Positions 18,379 to 27,600 are shown, numbered from the stretch's first letter. The stretch is 64,000 nucleotides of DNA from an uncultured Isosphaeraceae bacterium (GCA_945957605.1 CAMFLR010000016.1:110513-174512), one strand, 5' to 3'. Notes: generated by a model from the sequence alone, not told the origin. Program-made: numbers and translations.

Positions 18379-18397
18379 GGCAACCGACTCGGTTGCC
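18379..18397. repeat. Perfect 8-bp inverted repeat upstream of the GYF gene
   Basis: GGCAACCG and CGGTTGCC flank ACT. It stands 25-43 bases ahead of the alternative ATG (18354) of the GYF gene on the minus strand, a place suited to an operator or a leader hairpin. Its function is unknown. Confidence 0.4.
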
Positions 18398-18681
18398 GGT
18401 ATTCTTGTTGCGTCGTTGCGGCAATACACGCAGCCTGCGCGTGTGAGGGACGTCAGCTTCTTCGCTTCGACGCGAGCGATCAGAGAAGCAGTCTCCGACC
18501 TGAGACAGGCACCGCCCGTTCTTTGCCTCGAAACAGCTTCTACGAATCGAGGCGGAATATAGCGAGGGATTATAATGCGTTAAATATGCGCATGATACTG
18601 TTTGGTTCGTTTAGATCGTGAGAAGACATACTCGCAACTCGAACCAGAAGCGCGTCGTCAACGGCTGCCAATCAACGGTTT

Positions 18682-18749
18682 CCTTCCGCCCGCACCCAGG
18701 AAGGTAACTAGGCTTGTCCTAGCGGGGGACGACTCCCGTAGGGGCAAGC
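18682..18749. other. Two adjacent stem-loops, possible structured RNA or repeat
   Basis: A six-bp stem CCTTCC/GGAAGG (18682-18704) is followed by a long hairpin at 18712-18749. The second pairs GCTTGTCC with GGGGCAAGC and CGGG with CCCG across an 8-base loop, 14 of 15 positions pairing when G-T is allowed. There is no T-run on either side, so a terminator is unlikely. It does not contain the core motifs of SRP RNA, RNase P RNA or tmRNA. Confidence 0.4.
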
Positions 18750-19115
18750 GGGTCGCCCATCCCATTCCGTGATTACGTTGCAATCGTTACACGCGGCGAA
18801 ACTCGGATGGCCGTCGTCTCGGGTATGTCAATTCCGCACGGAACTCGGTTTGATGGAGTGGTCCGGAATCGCCCCGGTTTGGTGTGAATAACGGCCGAGT
18901 AATGATGCTGAACAGGCGCGTTGCCGCGCATCGCTCTCAACGAGCGGGCGCCCGACGTGCTTCGGCGCGACGCTGTTCGCGGCGTTTCGCCCTCAGAAAA
19001 GTCAAATTCGTCGAGATCGAAGTCCGCAAGGGATTGGTCAGGGGCTAGGACACTTCCACCGAACCGATCGGGGAGGGGAGGAGTCCTGAATACCTCGACC
19101 GCACGGAGGTGTGTG

Positions 19116-20420
19116 TTGCCGCCATTGGATGCTCGTTCACTGCGCCGGGGCGGTCGCGCCCGGGCGGGCTCGTCTGTACGCCCCCTCGAAGCCCTTGAGC
19201 GGCGCGAGGTGCTCTCGTACTCCGGCCTTGGCGTCTCCCTGCCCGAACTCTCCATTCGTGGCTATGCCGGAGCGACCGCGGCCTGGGGTCAACCCCTGTC
19301 CGTCTCGGTCACTGTTACCAACTCCGGGGCGAGCTCGATCAATCAGCCGCTCAATCTGGCTCAGGGCGCGCCCAGCACCGCTGACGCTCCTGGCTCGGTT
19401 GTCTCGGTGTTCGCCTCGAACAAGCTGGCAGGGCATCGGCAGATTCTCATCGGCCAGCTCACCATCCCCAGCATTCCGCAAAACTCGCAGGTGGCCGACG
19501 CGCAGGCGACGTTCGACCTCCCGCCGCAACCCAAGGGATTGCCGGGCGCAGGCGGGAAGATCTTCCTGACATACGTCATCAACCCCGACCGGGCGATCGT
19601 CGAGAACAACTACTCGGGCGATACCTACGTCTCGCCGCAGGCTGTGTCGATCACCTCGCCGCTGCCGAACGTGCAGCTCGTTGGTCTCGACCTGCCGACG
19701 CCGCTCAAGCCTGGCGACACGATCCAGCCCGGCCTCCGCATCGCCAACCTCGGCCCCGCCGATACCGCGACGCAAGGCCCGCTCACGGTCCAAATCGTCG
19801 CGTCGCAGAACAAGGAATTCGGCCCTGGCGACCTCATCCTCGCCACGTACACGATTCCGAGCCTGCCCGGCGTTGCGACTGCTCCGTCGCCAACCGCTGT
19901 TGGCACGGTGCAAAACCTCGAGCCGGGCAACAACGTCATCACCCTGAATGACCAGGTGATCACGCTGCCGGCCACGCTCTCGCATTACTTCCTGGGCGTG
20001 AAGATCAACCCGCAGAGCACGATCGTCGAGCAGGGCAAGCACCCCACACCGAAGTTCGACGCGGTCCTGCGTGTCGACCACATCCCGGGCGTGCCGGCGT
20101 CGAGCGACCAGCTCGGCACCAACCCGCCGAGCTCGCTGCCGATCTTCCCGTTCCCGCTTGGTGCGAACAACATCGGCATCATCGTCGACGGTTCGACCAA
20201 CTCGACCGCGAACGTCGGTCAGAGACAGAAGTCGGCGATCCAGAAGCTTACGCACCCGTCGACGCCCACCTTCTCCGCGCCCGATCCTTCACCGGCTCCC
20301 AGCCAGGTGATCCTCTTCAAACAGCGCCTCTCGGGCAACAAGTCGGGCACGGCGGCGTATCCCAAGAAGGGCTTCCCCGGCGGGCTCGTGAACAGCGGTC
20401 CGAACCACACGAGCCCCTGA
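19116..20420 (+). CDS. Exported CARDB-like protein with planctomycete LExRxxLS N-terminal motif
   Basis: About 434 residues, function unknown. Near the N terminus is RPLEALERREVLSYSGLG, the LExRxxLS type motif that opens many large planctomycete surface proteins. Two or more beta-sandwich modules of CARDB type follow (LSVSVTVTNSGASSINQPL at about 60-80; DTIQPGLRIANLGPADTATQ at about 200-220), then a low-complexity C terminus ending GPNHTSP. GGAGG at 19105-19109 fits the TTG at 19116 (6-base spacing) better than the in-frame GTG at 19113. The open frame extends far upstream, but that part has no motif. A strong terminator follows directly. Attachment or adhesion is inferred from the domain type only. 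Confidence 0.68.
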   Translation: MPPLDARSLRRGGRARAGSSVRPLEALERREVLSYSGLGVSLPELSIRGYAGATAAWGQPLSVSVTVTNSGASSINQPLNLAQGAPSTADAPGSVVSVFASNKLAGHRQILIGQLTIPSIPQNSQVADAQATFDLPPQPKGLPGAGGKIFLTYVINPDRAIVENNYSGDTYVSPQAVSITSPLPNVQLVGLDLPTPLKPGDTIQPGLRIANLGPADTATQGPLTVQIVASQNKEFGPGDLILATYTIPSLPGVATAPSPTAVGTVQNLEPGNNVITLNDQVITLPATLSHYFLGVKINPQSTIVEQGKHPTPKFDAVLRVDHIPGVPASSDQLGTNPPSSLPIFPFPLGANNIGIIVDGSTNSTANVGQRQKSAIQKLTHPSTPTFSAPDPSPAPSQVILFKQRLSGNKSGTAAYPKKGFPGGLVNSGPNHTSP

Positions 20421-20457
20421 TCGCTCGAAGCACACCAGGTCATCTCGGCGAATTGAA

Positions 20458-20520
20458 AAGCCGCCGCCCAGGGCAGAGGAGTTCGGCTCCCTTGCCCGAA
20501 GCGGCGGCTTTTTTCTTTTG
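20458..20520 (+). terminator. Intrinsic terminator after the CARDB-like gene
   Basis: A ten-bp perfect stem AAGCCGCCGC (20458-20467) and GCGGCGGCTT (20501-20510), with an inner GGGCA/TGCCC extension, is followed by TTTTTTCTTTT. It lies about 40 bases past the stop codon and is the clearest terminator in the window. Confidence 0.85.
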
Positions 20521-20755
20521 AAGAACTCCTTACCCCCAAAATCCGCTCAAAACCCCGCAATTTCGCCAATCAATAATCAGTCAGATCCAGCTATCTTCAG
20601 TAACATAGTTATCCATGTGGCAAAAACGAAACGTGCATATAGATTTCTTGACCCTGGCGATGGGCGCGCGAACGATGTCGCGTTGAGGGCGGCCAGAATC
20701 CGCCGATGTCCGGCGGTTTACGCCTTCAAACTCTCGTTTCGAGAGGAGACGGCAC

Positions 20756-21649
20756 ATGAGGGTCTGCATCCGCCAGAGACTCGCGCTTACGTCGATGATC
20801 GGTCTGATGATTTTCGCCCCGCGTAGCGCCGACGCAGGAGCAGTCGCCTACTCCCGCGACCTCATCACAAACATCAATCTCGCGACGGGTCTGGCCAACA
20901 ATTTCGCAAATAATGGTGTGTCGACGAACTCCCAGGACTTCGCCGACCTGAATAGCGCCGGCGCTTCGGCGACCGACAGTCAAAATCTCGATCCCGTGCT
21001 CGCGGCGGTGGGTCCGAACGCGGGTGCCGCTGCGGAAAACACATTCGTGCCGCTCGGCCCGCTCGTCTCCAAGGCAGACGCGGTGATCGCCAACAATCTC
21101 CGAAGCGCCTCGGGCGACGCCGATGTGAACCTCAACCAGACCGACACGGGAAGCGCATCGAGCAGCAACACGCTTCGGCTCACTTTCACGCTCACGAATG
21201 CCGACACGTTGACGTTGTCGTTCACTGCGGCTGAGTTGCTGCAAGCGATGCTGCATCCGAATGCCCAGGCCGGCTCTCAAGCGTTGGCGCGTAGCGTCGT
21301 CGACATCGACATCCGGCAGAATTTCGGCAACTTCGACACTGTGTTTCAGTGGCGGCCTGACGGCGCGGGGACGATCACGGGCGGCGCGACCAACAACGAC
21401 CCGTTCAGCCTCAACAATGAACTGAACGAGGTGAATCCCGGCGGAAACATGGTCTACAACAAGGCCGCCGCCAACTTCTCCGCGACCACTAACAACCTTG
21501 GAGCGGGGCAGTACGTTCTCGACTTCTACATGTCGCAAACCGCCTTCGCGGAAGACATCAAGTCGCCCGAACCCGCGACCATCGTTTCCGCGGCGCTCGG
21601 GATTCTCGTCCTGGTGCAAGTGTTCCGCCGCAGCCGATCGGCGGCCTGA
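20756..21649 (+). CDS. PEP-CTERM sorting-domain protein
   Basis: A 297-residue exported protein. The signal peptide ends near RSADAGA (residue about 27). The C terminus is a textbook PEP-CTERM signal: SPEPATI, a hydrophobic helix (VSAALGILVLVQVF) and a basic tail RRSRSAA. This signal is recognised by exosortase, which processes such cargo at the membrane. The region between is Asn/Ala/Asp-rich and probably beta-structured (VNLNQTDTGSASSSNTLRLTF); I recognise no enzymatic domain. GAGGAG stands well placed before the ATG. No exosortase lies in this window, so the sorting enzyme must be encoded elsewhere. Confidence 0.88.
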   Translation: MRVCIRQRLALTSMIGLMIFAPRSADAGAVAYSRDLITNINLATGLANNFANNGVSTNSQDFADLNSAGASATDSQNLDPVLAAVGPNAGAAAENTFVPLGPLVSKADAVIANNLRSASGDADVNLNQTDTGSASSSNTLRLTFTLTNADTLTLSFTAAELLQAMLHPNAQAGSQALARSVVDIDIRQNFGNFDTVFQWRPDGAGTITGGATNNDPFSLNNELNEVNPGGNMVYNKAAANFSATTNNLGAGQYVLDFYMSQTAFAEDIKSPEPATIVSAALGILVLVQVFRRSRSAA

Positions 21650-21770
21650 ACCGCGCGTGTATGGTCGTAGAATCGAAGAAGATTTCTGTGACAATTCGTC
21701 CACCGCGAGCCGTCAACAACTCCGAAGGTGATTGGCGACCAGAGTCGGCAAGACTGGGCTGTTCGGTCCC

Positions 21771-21800
21771 TTGACCTTAACAGTTCGGCGTTTCTACAAT
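21771..21800 (+). promoter_or_regulatory. Candidate sigma70-type promoter of the HD-domain gene
   Basis: TTGACC (21771-21776) and TACAAT (21795-21800) are separated by 18 bases and lie about 85 bases before the ATG at 21886. Five of six positions agree with the consensus in each box. This is the best-scoring promoter that I found by eye; it would drive the HD gene, the small orphan gene and perhaps rnr. Confidence 0.55.
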
Positions 21801-21885
21801 CTTGCCTCGTGGCCGAAGGCTGATCGAACCGATTTCAGCGCCTGGCCGACCTCTCCCGCAGCCATCACCTTCGGTTGACCTCCGC

Positions 21886-22884
21886 ATGACCCGTCGTTTC
21901 GTAAATCAGCTTGCCAACGGGGATTCGGTCGACGAGGTATTCCTCGTCGCCGACAAACAACTCAGGGCGAATCGCCAGGGCAACCTGTACCTTCATCTCG
22001 AGTTGCGCGATAAGTCGGGCAGCGTCGGTGCGCGGCTTTGGAACGCGTCGGAAAGCCTGGCGCGCACTTTCGAGCCTGGCGATTTTCTAAACGCGCGTGG
22101 CAAGGTGCAGGTTTTCCAGGGCGCGCTTCAGGTCATCCTTTCCCATATTGAACCAGCCGACCAATCGCAAATCTCGCCCGAAGACTTCCTGCCGCAAACG
22201 AGCCATAACGTCACGAAGCTCGCCGCAAAGCTCCGCGAGATCCTCCTCGGCATCCGCAACCCTCATCTCCGCGCCCTCGTCGAGTGCTTCTTCATCGACG
22301 ACGAGTTCATGCGCAAGTTCACCACCGCCCCCGCCGGCATCAAAAACCATCACGCCTATCAAGCCGGCTTGCTTGAACACGTCGTCACACTCTTGACCGT
22401 CGCCGATCGCATCATCGACCTTTATCCCGACGTCGATCGCGACCTGTTGCTCGCAGGTATCTTCCTGCACGACATCGGCAAGGTCGATGAGCTCAGCTAC
22501 GACCGCGCCTACGGCTACACCGATGAAGGGCAGTTGATCGGCCACCTCGTCATCGGCGTGGAAATGCTCCGCGACAAGGTCGAGCGCACCAGCGACCTCA
22601 CCGGCGAGCCGTTTCCGCACGAGTTGTTGCTGCGTCTCAAGCACATGATCGTGAGCCACCACGGCACACTTGAGTTCGGCAGCCCCAAGGTGCCGATGAC
22701 GCCTGAAGCGATTGCGCTTCATCACCTCGATAATCTCGACGCCAAGATTCACGCCGTCACTCGCGAAATTCGCGACGACCCGTGCCGGGACACCTCCTGG
22801 ACTCCCTATCAGCAGAATCTCGGCCGGCGGATTTTCAAAGGAAGCGCGAACGGACAGCCTTCGGGAGTTGTCGAAGAAGAGTGA
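21886..22884 (+). CDS. OB-fold / HD-domain protein, YhaM-like 3'-5' exoribonuclease
   Basis: A 332-residue cytoplasmic protein. The N-terminal third is an OB-fold nucleic-acid-binding domain (DSVDEVFLVADKQLRANRQGNLYLHLELRDKSG). The rest is an HD metal-dependent phosphohydrolase domain with HHAYQAGLLEHVVTLL, the HD pair in FLHDIGKVDELSY, HMIVSHHGTLEFGSPK and the final EAIALHHLDNLDAK. This architecture is that of YhaM/CBF1-type 3'-5' exonucleases. I start it at the MTRRFVNQL methionine, since the upstream part of the open frame is unlike the family. It is followed 7 bp later by an orphan gene and then by ribonuclease R, which suggests an RNA-decay unit. Confidence 0.85.
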   Translation: MTRRFVNQLANGDSVDEVFLVADKQLRANRQGNLYLHLELRDKSGSVGARLWNASESLARTFEPGDFLNARGKVQVFQGALQVILSHIEPADQSQISPEDFLPQTSHNVTKLAAKLREILLGIRNPHLRALVECFFIDDEFMRKFTTAPAGIKNHHAYQAGLLEHVVTLLTVADRIIDLYPDVDRDLLLAGIFLHDIGKVDELSYDRAYGYTDEGQLIGHLVIGVEMLRDKVERTSDLTGEPFPHELLLRLKHMIVSHHGTLEFGSPKVPMTPEAIALHHLDNLDAKIHAVTREIRDDPCRDTSWTPYQQNLGRRIFKGSANGQPSGVVEEE

Positions 22885-22891
22885 GGTGCAG

Positions 22892-23581
22892 ATGGGTCTC
22901 GACGTTTTTGTCATGCCGATCTGGAAATTCAAGGTCGGCGACTTCACGTCCCCCATCGAAGCCGCTCTCGGCATTCGCCCCAGATATGCGACGGACGAGG
23001 GAGTCGACGAAATCGCGCCCAACACTTCATGGTGGGCGCGATTCAAGGCCAAACGCGAAGTCGCCGCCATCCGCAAAGCGGTCGCCCGCGCCAACGGCGT
23101 AAAGGTCGATTGGCGAGACGACGGCCAGAAGGTGCTCAGCGAACGCTGGCCCGATTTCGCGGCGCTCAGTGCGTATGCGTATTGGCTTGATTGCCGCGAA
23201 ACCATGCCGGAGTTTGCGCCACCACCCGACGGAGATTACCGCAAACATCCAGTTTACCAACAGGATGTGACGGTACGTTCGTGTCCTCAGATCGTCGGGC
23301 ACAGCCTGTACAACGGCTACGTTTTGCCGTGCGACTTCCCATCGCTCGTTCAGGTCGAGCCCTACAAGATTTTCGGCACATGGGACGCGTCGCGTTCCGT
23401 CGGCTCGGCACCGCAAATGCTGCGGGAATTGAACGCCGTGCGAGAGGTTTTGAATCCGAACGGCGATGATTCCGATCCCGAGAGCGACCCGCTCGATCTG
23501 GCGAAACAGGATGAGCGTTTTCTGCGTGAGTTGGTGGAAACCAGCATTTCGCGCGATCTGCCCATCATCTTTTGGGGCTAG
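22892..23581 (+). CDS. Hypothetical protein
   Basis: A 229-residue protein that I do not recognise. It has no signal peptide or membrane helix. Its sequence is rich in aromatic residues and mixed charge (MGLDVFVMPIWKFKVGDF, YVLPCDFPSLVQVEPYKIFGTWDASRSVGSA), which resembles small cytoplasmic proteins found singly in many genomes. GAGGTG stands 6 bases before the chosen ATG, only 7 bp after the HD gene stop, so the two are probably co-translated. The longer open frame overlaps the HD gene and is not needed. Confidence 0.68.
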   Translation: MGLDVFVMPIWKFKVGDFTSPIEAALGIRPRYATDEGVDEIAPNTSWWARFKAKREVAAIRKAVARANGVKVDWRDDGQKVLSERWPDFAALSAYAYWLDCRETMPEFAPPPDGDYRKHPVYQQDVTVRSCPQIVGHSLYNGYVLPCDFPSLVQVEPYKIFGTWDASRSVGSAPQMLRELNAVREVLNPNGDDSDPESDPLDLAKQDERFLRELVETSISRDLPIIFWG

Positions 23582-23613
23582 ACGACTTACCCCACCCTTC
23601 GAAAGCCGACACC

Positions 23614-25914
23614 ATGGACGACCTCTCGCAACGCGTGCTCGATTACATTGCGGGCAAGGACAACAAGCCGGTCACACTCAAAGGGCTCGCCAAGCGCTTA
23701 AACATCGGCCCGGACGAGTACGGCGATTTTCGCTCGCTCGTCAAGTCGATGATCAAGTCGAACCAGATTGACCTCGCGAAGGACAAAACCCTCGCGAAGC
23801 CGGACACTGCGCCCACAAAAGGAACGGTCGTCGGCATCTTCAGGCGCAACGCGAAGGGGTTCGGCTTCGTCAAACCCAAGGGCGGCTCAGGCGAGCGCTC
23901 CGAGCAAATTTTCATCCCTGCCAACGCCGGCAGAGACGCCTCCTCGGGCGATGAAGTGCTCGTCAAAATCGCCAAGCGAGGCAAGGGGCCAAGAAACAAT
24001 CCTGAAGGCCGCGTGATCCAGGTCATTTCACGTGCATCAGGCCTGTTCGTCGGGACGTATTTCGAGCGTAACGGCAACGGGATGGTGAAGATCGACGGCA
24101 CCACCTTCAACGACCCGATCGACGTCGGCGATCCCGGCGCGAAGGGTGCAATCCCGGGTGATAAAGTCGCGATCGAAATGGTGAGCTACCCCACCGCATT
24201 TCGTGCGGGGGAAGGGGTTATCACCGAGGTGCTCGGTCCTCGCGGACAGCCGGGTGTCGATACGCTCGCGATCATCCGGGCGCTTGGGATTCCCGATAGT
24301 TTCGACGAGGAGACGCTCGAAGAAGCTCGTGAAATCGCCCGAGAGTTTGATGACGACGACGTCAAGGGACGACTCGATCTCACCAAGACGCTGACGATCA
24401 CGATCGACCCTGCCTCGGCGCGCGATTTCGACGACGCGGTGACTCTCACACGCGACGAGAAGGGCTTTTGGTCGCTCGGCGTTCACATTGCCGATGTCTC
24501 GCACTTTGTCCGTAATGGATCGCATCTCGACCGCACGGCACGCAAGCGCGGAACGAGCGTCTATCTGCCCGATCGCGTGATTCCGATGCTGCCGGAAATC
24601 ATCTCAAACAGCCTCGCGAGCCTTCAGGCCGGCCATTTGCGGTACACCGTGACCGCGCAGATGGAATTCGCGCCCGACGGCGTGCGCACCGGCTCGAGCT
24701 TCGCCCGGTCGGCGATTCGGGTCGATCACCGCTTCGCCTACGAACAGGTGATGCCGCTGATCCAGAATCCCGACGAGCCGGCCGAAGGTGTGCGGCCTGA
24801 AATCCGGACGATGCTCAATGACATGTACAAGCTCGCAATGATCTTGCGCAAGCGACGCTTTGCGCGAGGTGCACTCGAACTGAACATGCCCGAGGTTGAA
24901 GTCGATCTCAACACTGAAGGCAAGGTCAGCGGCGCACATCTGGCGCATCACGACGAAAGCCACGAGATCATCGAAGAGTTCATGCTCGCGGCAAACGAAG
25001 CGGTCGCCTCGCATCTTACTGCGAAAGGTGTGGCATTTCTCAGGCGTACACACTCCGATCCCGAGCCGCGCAAGCTCAAGGAATTTGCCGAGTTCGCGCG
25101 AAGCTTGGGAATCGTTATCGAGAATCCGCAGTCGCGATTCGACCTGCAAAAGGTGCTCGCCGCCTCCGCCGATGCGCCTGAAGCATACGCCGTTCACTTC
25201 GGTCTGCTGCGGAGCTTGAAACAGGCGATCTACTCACCCGAGCCCGAAGGCCACTTCGCGCTGGCGATCGAGGAGTATTGCCACTTCACCTCGCCAATTC
25301 GCCGTTATCCCGACTTACAAGTTCATCGCCAGCTCTGTTCGCTGCTCGCTGGTAACAAGCCGCGCAGTGATATGGAAGAGTTGATGGTTCTCGCAGAGCA
25401 CTGCACGAAAACCGAGCGCAGGGCCGAAATCGCCGAGCGCGAGGTCATCAAGGTCAAGCTACTCACGTTCCTGTCGACCAAGGTGGGGGAGAAGTTCCAC
25501 GCAGTGCTCGTCGGTGTCGAGGATTTCGGCTTTTTCGCACGGCTGGTCGAGTTGCCCGCCGAAGGGCTTGTCCACGTCACCAGTCTCGCGAACGACTTCT
25601 ATTACCTCGAAAACGAGACGCACACGCTCGTCGGCCGGTCGTCAGGCAAGCGCTATCGCCTGGGCGATCGGATCGAGGTGATCATCGCGCGCGTCGATAT
25701 CGACCGTCGCGAGCTCGACCTGATCCCGGCCGACAACCCGCAAGCTGAAGTACCGGAGCAGGGGCCCCGTCCTACGATGCGCAGACCCTCAGAAGCAAGG
25801 CTCGATCGCCCTGCACGAGGCAATGAGACCCGACGTGGTTTTCGCTCGAAACCTCGCGAAGAGCCGAAGGGAAATGCGAAGCCGAAGCGAAAGCCCAAGC
25901 GCAAGAAGCGCTAG
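23614..25914 (+). CDS. rnr: Ribonuclease R
   Basis: A 766-residue processive 3'-5' exoribonuclease of the RNB/VacB family, which degrades structured RNA in the cytoplasm. An N-terminal winged-helix-like domain (residues 1-60) is followed by two cold-shock domains (GTVVGIFRRNAKGFGFVKPKGG at about 72-93), the RNB catalytic domain with TIDPASARDFDDAVTL (the Asp cluster that binds magnesium, at about 268-283) and HFTSPIRRYPDLQVHRQL, then an S1 domain and a basic tail (KPKRKPKRKKR). The ATG of MDDLSQRVLDYIAGK is preferred to the TTG at 23572, which overlaps the upstream gene. No clear ribosome site is visible, which fits coupling to the preceding stop codon 33 bases upstream. Confidence 0.94.
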   Translation: MDDLSQRVLDYIAGKDNKPVTLKGLAKRLNIGPDEYGDFRSLVKSMIKSNQIDLAKDKTLAKPDTAPTKGTVVGIFRRNAKGFGFVKPKGGSGERSEQIFIPANAGRDASSGDEVLVKIAKRGKGPRNNPEGRVIQVISRASGLFVGTYFERNGNGMVKIDGTTFNDPIDVGDPGAKGAIPGDKVAIEMVSYPTAFRAGEGVITEVLGPRGQPGVDTLAIIRALGIPDSFDEETLEEAREIAREFDDDDVKGRLDLTKTLTITIDPASARDFDDAVTLTRDEKGFWSLGVHIADVSHFVRNGSHLDRTARKRGTSVYLPDRVIPMLPEIISNSLASLQAGHLRYTVTAQMEFAPDGVRTGSSFARSAIRVDHRFAYEQVMPLIQNPDEPAEGVRPEIRTMLNDMYKLAMILRKRRFARGALELNMPEVEVDLNTEGKVSGAHLAHHDESHEIIEEFMLAANEAVASHLTAKGVAFLRRTHSDPEPRKLKEFAEFARSLGIVIENPQSRFDLQKVLAASADAPEAYAVHFGLLRSLKQAIYSPEPEGHFALAIEEYCHFTSPIRRYPDLQVHRQLCSLLAGNKPRSDMEELMVLAEHCTKTERRAEIAEREVIKVKLLTFLSTKVGEKFHAVLVGVEDFGFFARLVELPAEGLVHVTSLANDFYYLENETHTLVGRSSGKRYRLGDRIEVIIARVDIDRRELDLIPADNPQAEVPEQGPRPTMRRPSEARLDRPARGNETRRGFRSKPREEPKGNAKPKRKPKRKKR

Positions 25915-25938
25915 GCTACAGTTGAAGGAGAAGGGGGA

Positions 25939-26220
25939 TTAGCCGCGCTCGGGATTGCCCGAGGGCTTGCCGCGTTCCAGCTCAACCGTAACGACTGCGA
26001 GCGAGATCAGCCGAATCGCACCTGTGTCATGCTGATATGAAATCAGCGACCAGTCATCGCATTTCGAGCAAATCGCCAGAAAACGATCGGTCCTATCCGC
26101 GTCGGGCTGGGTGATTTCCAGAATCCCGCCACACGTGGGACAAGACATGCCACCCAGACTCGCGAAGGGCAACGTTCTCACAGACAATTGAACCGGCCGC
26201 TCAATCGTTCGGCTGTTCAT
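25939..26220 (-). CDS. Small zinc-ribbon protein
   Basis: A 93-residue protein with two CxxC pairs, CPTC (residues 27-30) and CSKC (51-54), spaced as in a zinc ribbon. No other domain is visible. It converges with rnr, their ends 24 bp apart. An AAGAAAG stretch lies ahead of the ATG. A role in protein or nucleic-acid binding is possible but cannot be shown from this sequence. Confidence 0.62.
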   Translation of the reverse strand: MNSRTIERPVQLSVRTLPFASLGGMSCPTCGGILEITQPDADRTDRFLAICSKCDDWSLISYQHDTGAIRLISLAVVTVELERGKPSGNPERG

Positions 26221-26616
26221 GGTTGAACTTTCTTAATTAAAGATCTACTCCGACGTTAACGGCTTAGCACGGCGGCGCGCAGGCCAGGTTTATCTACGCA
26301 AGCCGCTGTGGGCTGTTACGTCAGAAGTTCTTTGCTCTTTGGGAAAAGCGCCGAATTGGCACCTTGAACGCCGCGCTTCAACGATTTCTTAGATTTCTGA
26401 GAAATCAACGAAAGTTTCCTGACCCCGCAACCGATAAAACGTGGAGACGTGTCAATAGAGTGGTGCATAGTTCATGGACCTCGGACTGGTCTTCACAAAA
26501 ATCCATCACTCCCCCACAATTCGCGGCGTTCAACACGCCCGCCGTCTTCCGACCCGGTCGCGCTGAACACGAACGGACCGTTCAGCCGCACTCCGCGGCG
26601 CGGAAAGAGGGATCCG
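26221..26616. other. Divergent intergenic region
   Basis: 396 bp lie between the zinc-ribbon gene (minus) and the exported HEAT-repeat gene (plus). The stretch 26225-26250 is AT-rich (TTAATTAAAG) and may hold the minus-strand promoter. A perfect small hairpin GATTTC-TGA-GAAATC is at 26392-26406. The overlapping open frames look like chance frames and have no family match. Confidence 0.4.
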
Positions 26617-27579
26617 ATGAAGGCACGACGTCATCGCAAGTCCATCGCTGCACTAGCCGTCATGGCTGCGTGCTTGCATCATACAGCATTTGCCCAGGTG
26701 GTCCGAGAACGCGACACGAAGGTGACAGGACCACGGGGCAACTCGGTCGAGCGGCAGATTCGCACCGAGCGGGTGGGGAATGTGATCGATCGCCAGGTGA
26801 CGATCACTCGCCCTGGCGGAACGTATCATCGTGAGACAGAGATCATTGCGCCGAGAGGGGGTGGGTTTCGTGGTGGGCCGCCGGTAGTCGTCGGTGGTCC
26901 TCGCGTCATCGTCGAACCGATCGTCCCGGTGGTTACTCCAGGCTTCAGCTTCTTCTTGGGCTCCGCTCCTCCGCCACCACCCCCGCCGGTCGTTGTTGCC
27001 CCGGCTATTCCGGCCTATGCAGCAACTCCCGTTCCTCCGCCTCGCCCGCCCGATGAAATCGACAACGAGATGGCGCGGCTCCGGAGTATCCACAGCGACC
27101 ATCGTCGCGACGCGTGTATCGCGCTCGGGAAGTATCGCGACCCCCGCGCGGTCCCGGCAGTCATTGACAGGCTAAAACACGATCACGAGAAGGAAGTGCG
27201 GCAAGCGGCAGCCTGGGCGCTTGGCGAAATCGGCGACCCAAGAGGGATTGTGCCGCTCGAAGTTGCCGCCCAGGTCGACAAGAAACCCGAAGTGAAATCA
27301 GTCGCAAACAAGGCGCTGGCGAAGATCCCGACCGATCAGCCGATGCAAGCACGAACTCCGTCGGTCGTTACACCAGCGCAACCTGCGGGAAACACGTCGC
27401 AAAACCGGAACTGGAATCCCGTTGCATCGCAGCCGGCAAACGCGGTTCGAACTCCGCGAAGTGCGGCTCCTGCCGACGAGGATGTGCCACCGCCTGACCC
27501 GACGCCCGTTTCTTCATCATCCGCGCGTCGAACGGTCGACACAGATCCCCGATTCGGGTATCCCAGCAACCCGCAGTAA
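26617..27579 (+). CDS. Exported HEAT-repeat protein
   Basis: A 320-residue protein with a signal peptide ending near HTAFAQ (residue about 26). The N-terminal half is low in complexity, with a basic segment, a glycine-rich stretch and a proline run before PRPPDEID. The middle is a pair of HEAT-like helical repeats (RRDACIALGKYRDPRAVPAVIDRL; VRQAAAWALGEIGDPRGIVPLE). The tail is Pro/Ser-rich and disordered. AAAGAGGG stands before the ATG, which also begins the signal peptide; the longer frame is rejected for that reason. Protein-protein binding in the periplasm or at the surface is inferred. It precedes an APC permease by 21 bp. Confidence 0.75.
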   Translation: MKARRHRKSIAALAVMAACLHHTAFAQVVRERDTKVTGPRGNSVERQIRTERVGNVIDRQVTITRPGGTYHRETEIIAPRGGGFRGGPPVVVGGPRVIVEPIVPVVTPGFSFFLGSAPPPPPPPVVVAPAIPAYAATPVPPPRPPDEIDNEMARLRSIHSDHRRDACIALGKYRDPRAVPAVIDRLKHDHEKEVRQAAAWALGEIGDPRGIVPLEVAAQVDKKPEVKSVANKALAKIPTDQPMQARTPSVVTPAQPAGNTSQNRNWNPVASQPANAVRTPRSAAPADEDVPPPDPTPVSSSSARRTVDTDPRFGYPSNPQ

Positions 27580-27600
27580 CTACGCAGAGGATGCACTCGC

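Larger units (their letters stand above)
18334..19115. other. Long intergenic region with several hairpins
   Basis: About 780 bp lie between the GYF gene start (minus) and the CARDB-like gene start (plus), with no gene I can support. It contains three inverted repeats: GGCAACCG-ACT-CGGTTGCC (18379-18397), CCTTCC/GGAAGG (18682-18704), and a 15-position stem at 18712-18749 with one mismatch. Open frames here show neither family similarity nor a good ribosome site. An RNA gene is possible, but I match it to no known class. Confidence 0.45.

Noticed and set aside
19137..20255. A 372-codon open frame on the minus strand, antisense to the CARDB-like gene
   Set aside because: Arginine- and valine-rich composition typical of the shadow of a GC-rich gene, with no motif, signal or ribosome site; the plus-strand protein has clear domain patterns.
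20600..20660. Possible sigma54 promoter ahead of the PEP-CTERM gene (TGGCAAAAACG stretch)
   Set aside because: The GG to GC distance is 14, not the required 10, so the -24/-12 pattern fails.
26364..26834. A 156-codon plus-strand open frame overlapping the HEAT-repeat gene start
   Set aside because: Out of frame with the signal-peptide protein, no ribosome site and no motif.
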